Origin: an uncultured Lachnospiraceae bacterium
GTDB taxonomy: Bacteria > Bacillota > Clostridia > Lachnospirales > Lachnospiraceae
DNA: 23,697 nt
Reading direction: 5' to 3'
NCBI GenBank assembly: GCA_902803625.1
Contig: CADCQV010000219.1
Span: 1-23,697 of the forward strand
Shown here: in pieces, positions 1-8,700 of the stretch
How positions within the stretch are numbered: the stretch's first letter is position 1
How the letters are laid out: each line of letters begins with the position of its first letter
Program-made: the position numbers and the translations under genes
Notes under the pieces: generated by a model
What the model was told of the DNA's origin: nothing
Databases searched by the model: none
Seen by the model: the letters and a program-made list of their open reading frames with translations, nothing else

Positions 1-699
1 AACCCTTATATTGGAAAGCTTAAGGCGTATATTTTCACCCCTGGAGCAGCCGTACAGGCGAATAAAAAAGCTTATGATCTGTCCGCTCACGGTGGCTATA
101 GCCGCTCCGCTGACCCCCAGCTTAAAGCCGAAAATAAGAAGCGGATCCAGTCCGATGTTTAATACCGCACCCGCGAGAAGCCCGTACATAGCATAGATCG
201 CGCTTCCCTGGAACCTCAGCTGGTTATTTAAGGTAAACTGCCCCATCATAAAGGGAGCCCCGAGAACTATTATCCTCAGATAGTCCTTTGTATCCTTCAG
301 TGTATTTTCCGTAGCACCGAGAAAAATAGAAAGGGGACTTAAAAAAAGAATTGCAAGCAGTGCCAGAATGACACCGAAAGCCATTGAGAGGAAAAGGCCC
401 GTGGCCGCGATCTCTCCGGCCTCTTTCTTATTACCGGCTCCGAGCATCCTTGAAAGGCAGGTTCCCGAGCCCTGTCCGAAGAAGAAGCCAAAGGCCTGTA
501 TAACCGCCATGACAGAAAAGGAAAGACCCACTGCGGCAATAGCCTCAGTGGAGATCCTTCCCACAAAGAAGGTGTCGGCAGCATTGTAAAGAGCCGTCAC
601 CAGCATACTTATTATCGTCGGTACCGCGAGCCTTATAATAAGCCGCGGCACCGGTGTTTCTGTCATATCCTTAAATCTTTTATCCGTTTGTACGGCCAT
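1..699 (-). CDS. MATE-family multidrug/organic cation exporter, N-terminal part (cut by window edge)
   Basis: Integral membrane antiporter of the MATE (MOP superfamily) type, which exports drugs or metabolites in exchange for Na+ or H+. The 233 visible codons are open to the window edge and cover roughly the first half of a usual 440-460 aa protein. Visible family signs are the opening TPVPRLIIRLAVPTIISMLV, then LYNAADTFFVGR and an AVGLSFS stretch near residues 40-65. Further in are GAGNKKEA and a DPLLIFGFKLGVSGAAIAT segment, with several hydrophobic helices. The ATG at 699 lies only 3 bp after the stop of the preceding LRR gene, and its ribosome site (AGCAGGTAAGG) overlaps that gene's 3' end, so translational coupling is likely. 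The substrate cannot be inferred. Confidence 0.93.
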   Translation of the reverse strand, partial: MAVQTDKRFKDMTETPVPRLIIRLAVPTIISMLVTALYNAADTFFVGRISTEAIAAVGLSFSVMAVIQAFGFFFGQGSGTCLSRMLGAGNKKEAGEIAATGLFLSMAFGVILALLAILFLSPLSIFLGATENTLKDTKDYLRIIVLGAPFMMGQFTLNNQLRFQGSAIYAMYGLLAGAVLNIGLDPLLIFGFKLGVSGAAIATVSGQIISFFIRLYGCSRGENIRLKLSNIRV

Positions 700-702
700 A
701 CC

Positions 703-3700
703 TTACCTGCTGAGCGCCGGTCCCTTTGTCATCTGACCCGTATCCTCCACTTGAACAGAGCAGCTGTTCACCACGCCTCCGGCATGGGTACGCAGTGTCA
801 CCCGCCCCTTCTTTAAGGCATATATCTTGCCGCTTAACGGATCCACATAGGCCACCTGATCATTAGTGCTTTTCCACTCCACATTCTTCAGCTTGGTCCT
901 TGAAAGCTTCAGCTTCGCAGTCTTATTTATCTTCATAACCAGAGTTTTTTTCCGGAGTACAGGCGGCTCTATATGTACCTTGGTGGAGATGATCTGCCCG
1001 TAAACCGCAGCGTACACGATCACATCACCGGCAGTAAGAGCTGTCAGCTTCCCGTTCCCGTCAACCTCTGCGGAACCTATACCCATTATCTCATTGGTAC
1101 TGACTTCATTCATTGAGATACTTCTGTTCCCGGAGGTACTGTTCCCGGAGGTAGTATTTCCCTTTTTGGTGTAAGCCTCCGCCGCAGCCTTCTCGATATC
1201 ATTCCAGGAAGGACTGTTTACAGACAATGACCCCTCCGGCAGAACATTCCAGCTCACTATGTCATATTTTTTGAGCCTCTTTATCTTAAGCTTCTTCTTC
1301 TGTCCGGTCTTCAGCCTGTAGAAGGCCTTCGCAAACTTCGGAACCTCACTCCTGAAGGTTGCCGTAACAACCTTATTATTGTAATAAGCCTTTATCTTTG
1401 CCTTACCGCGTTTTCGTACGGTAATAATTCCGGTCTTCGAATTAATGCTTGCAACACCCGGATTTGAGCTTGCCCATTTGTCAGGCGGGAAGCCGCTTAC
1501 CGTCAATGCCTCATTGGCATCCAGCTGCTGTCCGGCAGTATAGGCAAACATATCCTGAAGCTCCTGCTTCAATACAAATACTCTTACAGAAACCGGATAT
1601 TCACTGCCGTCGACCTTTGTTGCGGTGATCCTGGTCTCACCCAGCTTCTTTCCCTTTACTACCCTCTTTCCCTTGCTGAACTTTACGATACTCTTGTCAT
1701 AGCTGTACTTTAGTCCGGACTCCTGGAAATACTCGGAAAGAGATGCTTTTCCATTCCTCAGGAGACGTACCCAGTATATCCCGTTCTGCCTGTCCTCATC
1801 CTCCTCGGTCCAGGTGATCCACCTGGCATAGAGGTACATATCCTCCATAACGGTGTCTTTTTCAAAATCCCACTGCTTTGAATAATCTGTATCCGTATAC
1901 CACCCCTGAAACTTATGGTCTGCCCAGGTGGGATCCTCAGGCTTTGCCGCCAGAAAGCCCTCCGATACTGTCTGCGCCGGAACCTCCGACCCTCCCATTG
2001 AATTGAAAGAGATGGTGTGCTGGGGGTCATTGGGGATATCCGGGTCATCATACCAGATCGCATAAACATCCATGGATTCATAGATCAGAGTATTCCTGTC
2101 AACTATCTCCCCGCTGCCGTCCTCTGCTCTGTTCCAGTTTAAGAGGATGTAGCCAAGCTTTTCCACCTCCGGTGGATCGCCTAAGGGCTTTCCATGTTTT
2201 ATCAGTCTCCTTATGATAGGATTATCGTCGGAATGGAACCTAACAACATGCCCCTGTTCATATATCGCATAACAGGTAATATCTGATTTAACTACCGTTT
2301 CCTCATCTATATTGGCGCCTTTCCCGTCCTTTTGGGTATTCCATCTGACAAAGGAATAGGCATTTTCCGCTTCACCCTTCTCGGGGGGATCAGGCGGGAG
2401 GTTTTCGTAAAGAGTCTCACCATCAGTGACATATCTGGTTGCATAAACCTGATACTCATTATTATCATCTGACACGCAGAATGAAACAGTATGCTTTTTT
2501 GTCCACTTCGCGTAATAGGTAATGTCTTCAACTGCCGTAAGAGTGGTTTTATAAACCTTTGATTCTTCGGAAAAGGATCTGTCAGAATACCATCCTCCGA
2601 AAGTATATCCGGGGAAATCATTGATAAGAGGCATGGTATAAGTATTCCCGACCATTACCTGTTTTGATTCGGGATTTGGATCAATACCGTACCTTTCCAC
2701 ATATTCTTTTTCCATATAATCAAATTTTATAGTTACAAAATGATCATACCTGGCATACAGATCCAGATTATCCTGAACCCTTTTGTTTTTGGTCCATTTC
2801 TTTCCCTCGCTCGGTTTATTGTACCAGCCCCTGAACGAATAATTGGACGCAGGAAAATCTTCCTCCAGACTCTTCTTCACGCCGGTGTTCTTTTCTATGA
2901 TGTCGTCAAGATCACTAATGGAGCTGTCCTGAGAAACAGAACGGGTCAGCAAGGGGTCATCTCTTTTTATACTATAAAAATTAACCGTATATATTTCCGT
3001 ATAAATTGCCGTTATAGTATCGCTCTGATATACCGCCCCGTATCCGTCCCTGCTGCAGAGCTCATCCATAGTAATGGGGCCCCCGTAAAGCTTACTTCTC
3101 CAGTAGCGGAACTGCCGGTCTTTTAGCTTGATTCCTTCAACATCCGGCACCTTGTTTTTATCAATGATTGTACTGCTTGCAATTTTCAAAACCTCTGTTT
3201 TTTCTTCTGCATTGGAGTCCAGATACTTAAATGTTATATCGAAGGTTCCGCTATAGCAGGCATAAAGATCCATATCAACGTTAACAGGATCATCATCCTC
3301 CATAAGCTGTTTTGTAGTATCATTTTTCCATTTATAAAAGTTCTGTAGTCCCGTCTTTGCCGGCGTAGGCTCAGGAATATTGAGATCCTTAAAAAGCGTT
3401 CCGTTGGAGCTAGCGACACAGGCGGAGACTCCAGTTGCCCCCGGTTCACTTCCCCAATACCCCCCGTTTGGATAAAGGGCAACAACCACTTCGCTGTATT
3501 TTAAGATTACTACTCCGTATTCCGGTGCAACCAGCTCAATACCTAATGTCACATACTTGGTTCTTATCTTTGCTTCCGTGTCATATTGGGGATCATTCTT
3601 CTTGGGTGCGTAGAAGGCCAGATACTCTAATTGATCCTCCTCAAAAGCATCGCTTGCAACAGAATTAACAGTACAAGGAAGGAACACCCTTTTTACCGAA

Positions 3701-4587
3701 GTACAGGCAGCAAAAGCACCAGATTTTATGGTCTTTATTTTTGAAGCATTTGCTTCATCAAGCCTTTCGCCTTTTGAACTTGATCCAATATAGATACTTG
3801 TAAGATTTCTACAATCCCTAAATGCTCCGTTACCAATTGTCTCTACATTCTTCGGAATAAACAGCTCTTTTTTTATCTTACAGCCAAGTGCCGCATAATC
3901 ACAGATTTCAGTTATTCCATCGCTGATCAAAAGCTGTTCCGAGTAGCCTGCCGGAACTGCGATTAGTTTGGTTTTATTTATGTCATACAGTGCAGAACCC
4001 TCTACAGCAAAAGATCCACCGCTCTCAACAGAAAAAGACACAAGGGATGTACATCCCTTAAAGGCTCCGCCTCCAATAGCCGTGACTTCCTTTCGAATAA
4101 TCAACTGTCTAAGACTTTCAAAACCTTCGATCTTTCCGTTATCATTTCTTCCAAAAGCATTTGATCCAAATAAATAGTGATATCCTTTAGGATTATAGAA
4201 TTGTATGGATTCGATTTCCTTTGCCAGCTGGGCATTCTTCTGTTTGAGCTCTCCATAAACATCTTCAACAGTTGGATTCGGTTCGTTGATGCTTATTGTC
4301 AATGTATAGTCATCTACCCACCATGTATAATCATAATCATCTCCCACAACATTTCTGGATACAGGATTTCCCTCATATGCCTTGAGTCTTTCGCTCAAGT
4401 CGTAAGATGTCACACTTATCTCCTGCGGCACATCCCCGCTATCCTCAGCCCCATCTGATATCCCGCCTGAAAAGGGATCATCGGGAGAAACCGGTATTTC
4501 CTCAGCGGCAGCAGGAACAGTGCTCATGATTAAAAAAACAAAAGCAAGAAACACCGATATTCTCTTTTTCAGATTCCATTTATTCAT
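703..4587 (-). CDS. Large secreted LRR_5 (BspA-like) protein with InlB-type repeats and bacterial Ig-like domains
   Basis: Probable secreted or surface adhesin-like protein of about 1294 aa. The frame opens further upstream, at 4644, but ATG 4587 has a GGAGG ribosome site about 9 bp away and is followed at once by a signal peptide (KKRIS, hydrophobic core, cleavage near VPAAA-EE), so I chose it. In order: LRR_5 repeats at about residues 125-340 (IGGGAFKGCTSL, IGNGAFRDCRNL, IKSGAFAACTSV); InlB/Listeria-Bacteroides-type repeats at about 366-927 (FRGWY, FGGWY, FQGWYTDTDYS, ITYYAKW, YLYARW); then Ig-like (Big_2-type) modules to the C-terminus (VASINSKTGIITVRKRGKAKI, VAYVDPLSGKIYALKKG). No LPXTG-like tail, membrane anchor or SLH domain is visible, so retention at the surface must be indirect, or the protein is released. 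It is third of three consecutive LRR genes. Confidence 0.88.
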   Translation of the reverse strand: MNKWNLKKRISVFLAFVFLIMSTVPAAAEEIPVSPDDPFSGGISDGAEDSGDVPQEISVTSYDLSERLKAYEGNPVSRNVVGDDYDYTWWVDDYTLTISINEPNPTVEDVYGELKQKNAQLAKEIESIQFYNPKGYHYLFGSNAFGRNDNGKIEGFESLRQLIIRKEVTAIGGGAFKGCTSLVSFSVESGGSFAVEGSALYDINKTKLIAVPAGYSEQLLISDGITEICDYAALGCKIKKELFIPKNVETIGNGAFRDCRNLTSIYIGSSSKGERLDEANASKIKTIKSGAFAACTSVKRVFLPCTVNSVASDAFEEDQLEYLAFYAPKKNDPQYDTEAKIRTKYVTLGIELVAPEYGVVILKYSEVVVALYPNGGYWGSEPGATGVSACVASSNGTLFKDLNIPEPTPAKTGLQNFYKWKNDTTKQLMEDDDPVNVDMDLYACYSGTFDITFKYLDSNAEEKTEVLKIASSTIIDKNKVPDVEGIKLKDRQFRYWRSKLYGGPITMDELCSRDGYGAVYQSDTITAIYTEIYTVNFYSIKRDDPLLTRSVSQDSSISDLDDIIEKNTGVKKSLEEDFPASNYSFRGWYNKPSEGKKWTKNKRVQDNLDLYARYDHFVTIKFDYMEKEYVERYGIDPNPESKQVMVGNTYTMPLINDFPGYTFGGWYSDRSFSEESKVYKTTLTAVEDITYYAKWTKKHTVSFCVSDDNNEYQVYATRYVTDGETLYENLPPDPPEKGEAENAYSFVRWNTQKDGKGANIDEETVVKSDITCYAIYEQGHVVRFHSDDNPIIRRLIKHGKPLGDPPEVEKLGYILLNWNRAEDGSGEIVDRNTLIYESMDVYAIWYDDPDIPNDPQHTISFNSMGGSEVPAQTVSEGFLAAKPEDPTWADHKFQGWYTDTDYSKQWDFEKDTVMEDMYLYARWITWTEEDEDRQNGIYWVRLLRNGKASLSEYFQESGLKYSYDKSIVKFSKGKRVVKGKKLGETRITATKVDGSEYPVSVRVFVLKQELQDMFAYTAGQQLDANEALTVSGFPPDKWASSNPGVASINSKTGIITVRKRGKAKIKAYYNNKVVTATFRSEVPKFAKAFYRLKTGQKKKLKIKRLKKYDIVSWNVLPEGSLSVNSPSWNDIEKAAAEAYTKKGNTTSGNSTSGNRSISMNEVSTNEIMGIGSAEVDGNGKLTALTAGDVIVYAAVYGQIISTKVHIEPPVLRKKTLVMKINKTAKLKLSRTKLKNVEWKSTNDQVAYVDPLSGKIYALKKGRVTLRTHAGGVVNSCSVQVEDTGQMTKGPALSR
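1125..1154. repeat. 15-bp in-frame tandem repeat inside the LRR/InlB gene
   Basis: Two nearly identical 15-nt units (TGTTCCCGGAGGTAC/G) lie in tandem. On the coding strand they give a TSGNS-TSGN linker within an otherwise Ig-like region. The unit is in frame, so slippage would change linker length without frameshift. Confidence 0.7.
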
Positions 4588-4636
4588 TGTAATCCTCCCT
4601 CCGCCGTTCCCCGGCGAAAGTATTATTTTTCCCAGC

Positions 4637-5764
4637 TTATTCAATACCGTTTCGGGACAGTCCCGAGTAATCCTGCTTCCTTGCAGGTATTATTACGGTT
4701 CTTCCTCCCACTATCTTTCCGGTTCCGTAGAGATCCGGGTCTGAGGTATCAATCTCCTTATACGGAGCCCTTATCCCCCAGGGTGTATTAAATATGACCT
4801 CTCCGCCGTCGCTTACCTGTCCCTCCGGCTCTTCCCCGTTATTACCGGAGACTCCCTTTTTCTTTCCGCTATCCTTCCCGCCGGCACCGGTCCGCTTTTT
4901 ATACTTTCTCTCGGCCTCTTCGAGACTGATGGTATTGTCGCTTAAGGTCTCCGTCCCCTCAAAGGCGCTGTCTGCTATGAAGCCGATACTTCCCTCTGTC
5001 GCAATGTACTTCAGATTCTTACAGTCCCTGAATGCGTATTCCTCAATGGAATTCACGGAATTCGGAAGATAAACAAATTCCAGAGCGTTGGCGTTTGTAA
5101 AGGCAAAGGGTGTTATGGAAGAAACATTATTTGAAACCCTTACCCTTTTCAGGTTCTCCGCGCCCCAAAAGGCGTAGGGTGCGATCTTTTTAACGGAAAA
5201 GGGCATTACATATATCTCACCCTGCCGTCCCGGAGCCATTTCAATAAGCTTTGTGGAGTCCCGGTTATAAATCACATTGTCATTTAAGAAAAAGTTACTG
5301 TTTGTGTCCGGGATACTTATGCTCTGAAGAGCCCTGTCTCCCGCAAATACACCGTTCCCAAGGGTTTTCAGTGTCACGGGAAGCTGTACGCGGCTTAAAC
5401 CCGTACACATTGCAAAAGCGCTGTCGCCAATGGATTCCGTTCCGTACTGGAGATAGAGTTCCTTCAGGTTCTCACAGCCGTAGAAGGCTTTTGAGCCGAT
5501 CACCTTCACATTGCCCGGGATAACTATACCCTCCAGACTCTTATCCCCTGAAAATGCCTCATTTCCGATGGCCTTCACATTGGTCGGGATACTGACCCAT
5601 TTGGCGCCGTCCTTTATATCATACCGGACCAGACAGCCGTTTCCGTTAATCTCCATAGAGCTTGCAGCCATAGAGACTTCAGGCCTTATGATAAGGAGAC
5701 TTAAACCAAGAAGTGCTATGATGCCGGCAATGAGCGGCTTCAGATTCTTATGCTTTCGCGGCAT
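4637..5764 (-). CDS. Secreted BspA-like LRR_5 protein, 375 aa
   Basis: Small exported leucine-rich-repeat protein. Residues 1-34 form a signal peptide (MPRKHKNLKP, then the hydrophobic LIAGIIALLGLSLLII, cleavage near SMAAS). Residues about 55-275 carry repeated LRR_5 units such as VKAIGNEAFSGDKSLEGIVIP, IGSKAFYGCENLKEL, IGDSAFAMCTGL and IEEYAFRDCKNLKYI. The last 95 residues are a charged, glycine-rich tail (KKRTGAGGKDSGKKKG) ending in a segment with no recognised anchor. The ATG overlaps the end of the upstream LRR gene by 17 nt, with AAGAAGGA about 13 nt before it, so the two are probably translationally coupled. BspA-type proteins are linked to adhesion and host or protein binding in other bacteria; no ligand can be inferred here. 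Confidence 0.88.
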   Translation of the reverse strand: MPRKHKNLKPLIAGIIALLGLSLLIIRPEVSMAASSMEINGNGCLVRYDIKDGAKWVSIPTNVKAIGNEAFSGDKSLEGIVIPGNVKVIGSKAFYGCENLKELYLQYGTESIGDSAFAMCTGLSRVQLPVTLKTLGNGVFAGDRALQSISIPDTNSNFFLNDNVIYNRDSTKLIEMAPGRQGEIYVMPFSVKKIAPYAFWGAENLKRVRVSNNVSSITPFAFTNANALEFVYLPNSVNSIEEYAFRDCKNLKYIATEGSIGFIADSAFEGTETLSDNTISLEEAERKYKKRTGAGGKDSGKKKGVSGNNGEEPEGQVSDGGEVIFNTPWGIRAPYKEIDTSDPDLYGTGKIVGGRTVIIPARKQDYSGLSRNGIE

Positions 5765-8700
5765 CTGGCTTCGGATCCTTCTTTAGGAATAAGAATACGG
5801 ACAAAGCTGCGAGACCTATAGCCAGCACCCACTTGGGGCTTATTGGATCTCCGGTCTTCGGGGTATTATCGAGATCCCCTGCCGTAAGATTATTGGTGTC
5901 CACATAGAAGCCGTAGGTGGAGAAGTGGGTCGCCGTAAAGGTTGCACAGGGAGCCCCGTCAATCATTGAATACCTTGTGGACAGATTCTCCAGATTTCCG
6001 CTGTGGTCAACTGCCGCCACCTTGTTGTTTCCGCCGTAAAGCGCGAGTTCCTCGGGGATAGGTATGGTAAGAGTGACCTCAATCCCCTGAGGATCCTCGA
6101 TCTTGGTCTCTCCTGTGGAATCATAGAGACTTATGTCCATAGCGAAATCCCTGTACCCCGTTACCTGGTCTCCGTATTTTTCTGTAAGAGCCTTTGAAAA
6201 CTCCTCATCCGCTTCATCGGTCTTCGTGATCTTTATCACATAATTATCCGTTGTTCCCTCGATTGAACCCGAGGCATCTCCTATCCCCGTATCCCCGGTG
6301 TCCACGGGAATGGAATGTCCGGTGGATCCGCCCGCATTGTTTTCATTGCCCTGGGCTTCATTTGCACTCTCAGAAGAGCTGCTGGAGGTAGTAGAGCTGG
6401 AGCTCGAGCTCGAACTACTGGAACTCGAACTGCTGGAGCTTGAACTACTGCTGGAGCTCTTGCTGGAGCTTTTGCTTCCCGAGCTTGAAGAGGTTGTCTT
6501 TAAGATCGAGAATTTTCCGGAATTGTAGCCAAAATAGTTTCCTATTCCTTCGACATAGGCTGCTGCGGTCTTCTTTCCCTTCTTTACATTATTCTCATAA
6601 CGGATAAATACCCAGTCTGTTCCTTCGACCAGCTCGGTATTCCTGTCATAATCAAATACGTGTATGGCGGGATTCACGAGCTGTCCGGTATATGCAGCAT
6701 TTTCGACCTCTACCGCGCACTCCGCGATATTCCTTCTGATGGCAAAATTGGTGGATACCGTTCTTGCATTGTAATCACCAAGTCCGGTAACTATGGCCTT
6801 TGCTTCTCCCGGATAATAATTATCCTCATATCTCACATAATAGTCATAATCTTCCCTCAGTACATTCCGGGTATCACTCTTATCCCGGACAGTCAGATCA
6901 GGTTCTATCGTGGAAGCGGTAAATTCAAATTCATTCGGATACAGTTTATCTACTATCAGATCCTTCGGGCCGACCGGATCGCCTCCGCCGCCTCCGCCGC
7001 CCTGAACCTCTATCGGATAGGAAGCCGTCAGGCTTGACTTGGTGGAAAACAGACTCCCGCTTCCGTACAGGGAAAAATCATGGCTTGTTGCGGATCCGTC
7101 TACTACGAAGGGTCCCCAGGTCAGATCTTTATCTATATAGTAGCTGCTGTCCAGAACATTGCTTTCATCATCTGTCTTTGCGACTATAAAATCCACGCCG
7201 GGAACAAGTGTTTTTTCATGGGTTGTTCCTGAAAAGACTTCTTTTGTTTTTACGTATATCTTATAGCCCTCTTCCGTGAAATCCTTTTTATCATCATCGC
7301 TTACGACACCTTTCCAGATCAGACCGTCATTATCCAGCCTGTTTCCCTCTTCATAAGTCGTATCTCCTTCTGCAGTGCTGTACAGATTATAAACCTGTGA
7401 TCCCTTGGCATTCCCCTTAAAGGCATCTTTGTCATATGCAGCATTTGCATTATAAACATCGATCCTGGATTCGGGAGCAATCTGGGTCAGAGCCTCGGGT
7501 CCCACACTGCCGACCTTGGAATCCAGCATAACATATGAGAGTCTCGGACATCTCTTAAAGCACCCTTCCGAAATATCCGAAATAGAGCCATTGTCAATAC
7601 TTACGCTTTGCAATTCCGGCAATCCGTAAAATGCATACGGTCCAAGCTCTGTAATATTCTTGTAATCGATCGCGGAAAACTCTGTAAGACCCGACTTTTC
7701 AAAAACCTCAATTATCCTCTGGGCAGCATTTCCGTTCGTGTCTTTCCCGTATAATATTCCGTCCTTATATTGAAATCCGTCTGCTGTAATTTCAAAGGAG
7801 TCCAGCTTGCTGCAACCCATAAAGGGCGCATCCCCTATTTCCCGGATGCTGGACGGGAGGGTAACAGAACTTAAGTTTGAATCACCTTTGAAAAGATAGT
7901 CATCTATCGATCTCAGGCCGTTATCCTCAGCCTTAAAGGTTTTCAGCTCCGGATTATTGGATAAAGCAGTGCTTGTCTCAAGCCCTATCTCATTTACCCC
8001 GGATGGGATGATAAGCTTGTCAAAGGTGACCTGGGGGACATATTCGGTAAGGGTTGTAACACCTGTTCCCGCATTGTTATCCCAGCCCGATTCCGGATCC
8101 AGATTCTCTACGGTCAGGGAATATCCGACCTCAGGATAATCAATATTCTTAAAAGGAATATGCGTTTCTTTTCCGTTTGTCTTGTCAATAACGGTATTCA
8201 TGGCATATACAAAAAGCTCGTTTCCCGCAGAGATCACTCCGGTAATGGAAAAGTCTTTTCTGGGATCTCCCGTGGCAACACCGTTAAAGACATTTTCACC
8301 AAGATTATAGGTCTCATTGGGGGCCGTCAGGCTGGTAAGATATATACAGTTTGTAAATGCATAATCCCCAAGCGTTGTGCAGCTTTTCGGAAGGGTAATA
8401 GACTTATAAGGACATCCCGGCTTAAATGCCCCCCTGGCTATTCCCTTTACAGGTATATCATTCACAGTCTCGGGAATAACAATAGCCGTGTCAAAAAGGA
8501 TGCTATGGTCAACATTTGTTATTATCCCGTCACTATTGATCGTGTATCCTCCGCTGGATGAGGTACCTCCGAGATCATCGAATTTGATCCCGTTTGCCAT
8601 GCAGTAATCATATATATTCGAGGTATTGCCGTCCGGTCCGAAGTATTGAAATGCATGTACCGTAAGGTTACTCGCATCCTCCGGCAGGATAGTGCTTTTT

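Noticed and set aside
4588..4644. Upstream start of the third LRR gene at 4644
   Set aside because: It would place 19 hydrophilic residues before the signal peptide and lacks a good ribosome site; ATG 4587 has GGAGG at proper distance.
6298..6528. Plus-strand frame rich in Leu and Glu
   Set aside because: It is the antisense of the serine-codon tract; the composition follows from the repeat, and the minus-strand protein is clearly real.
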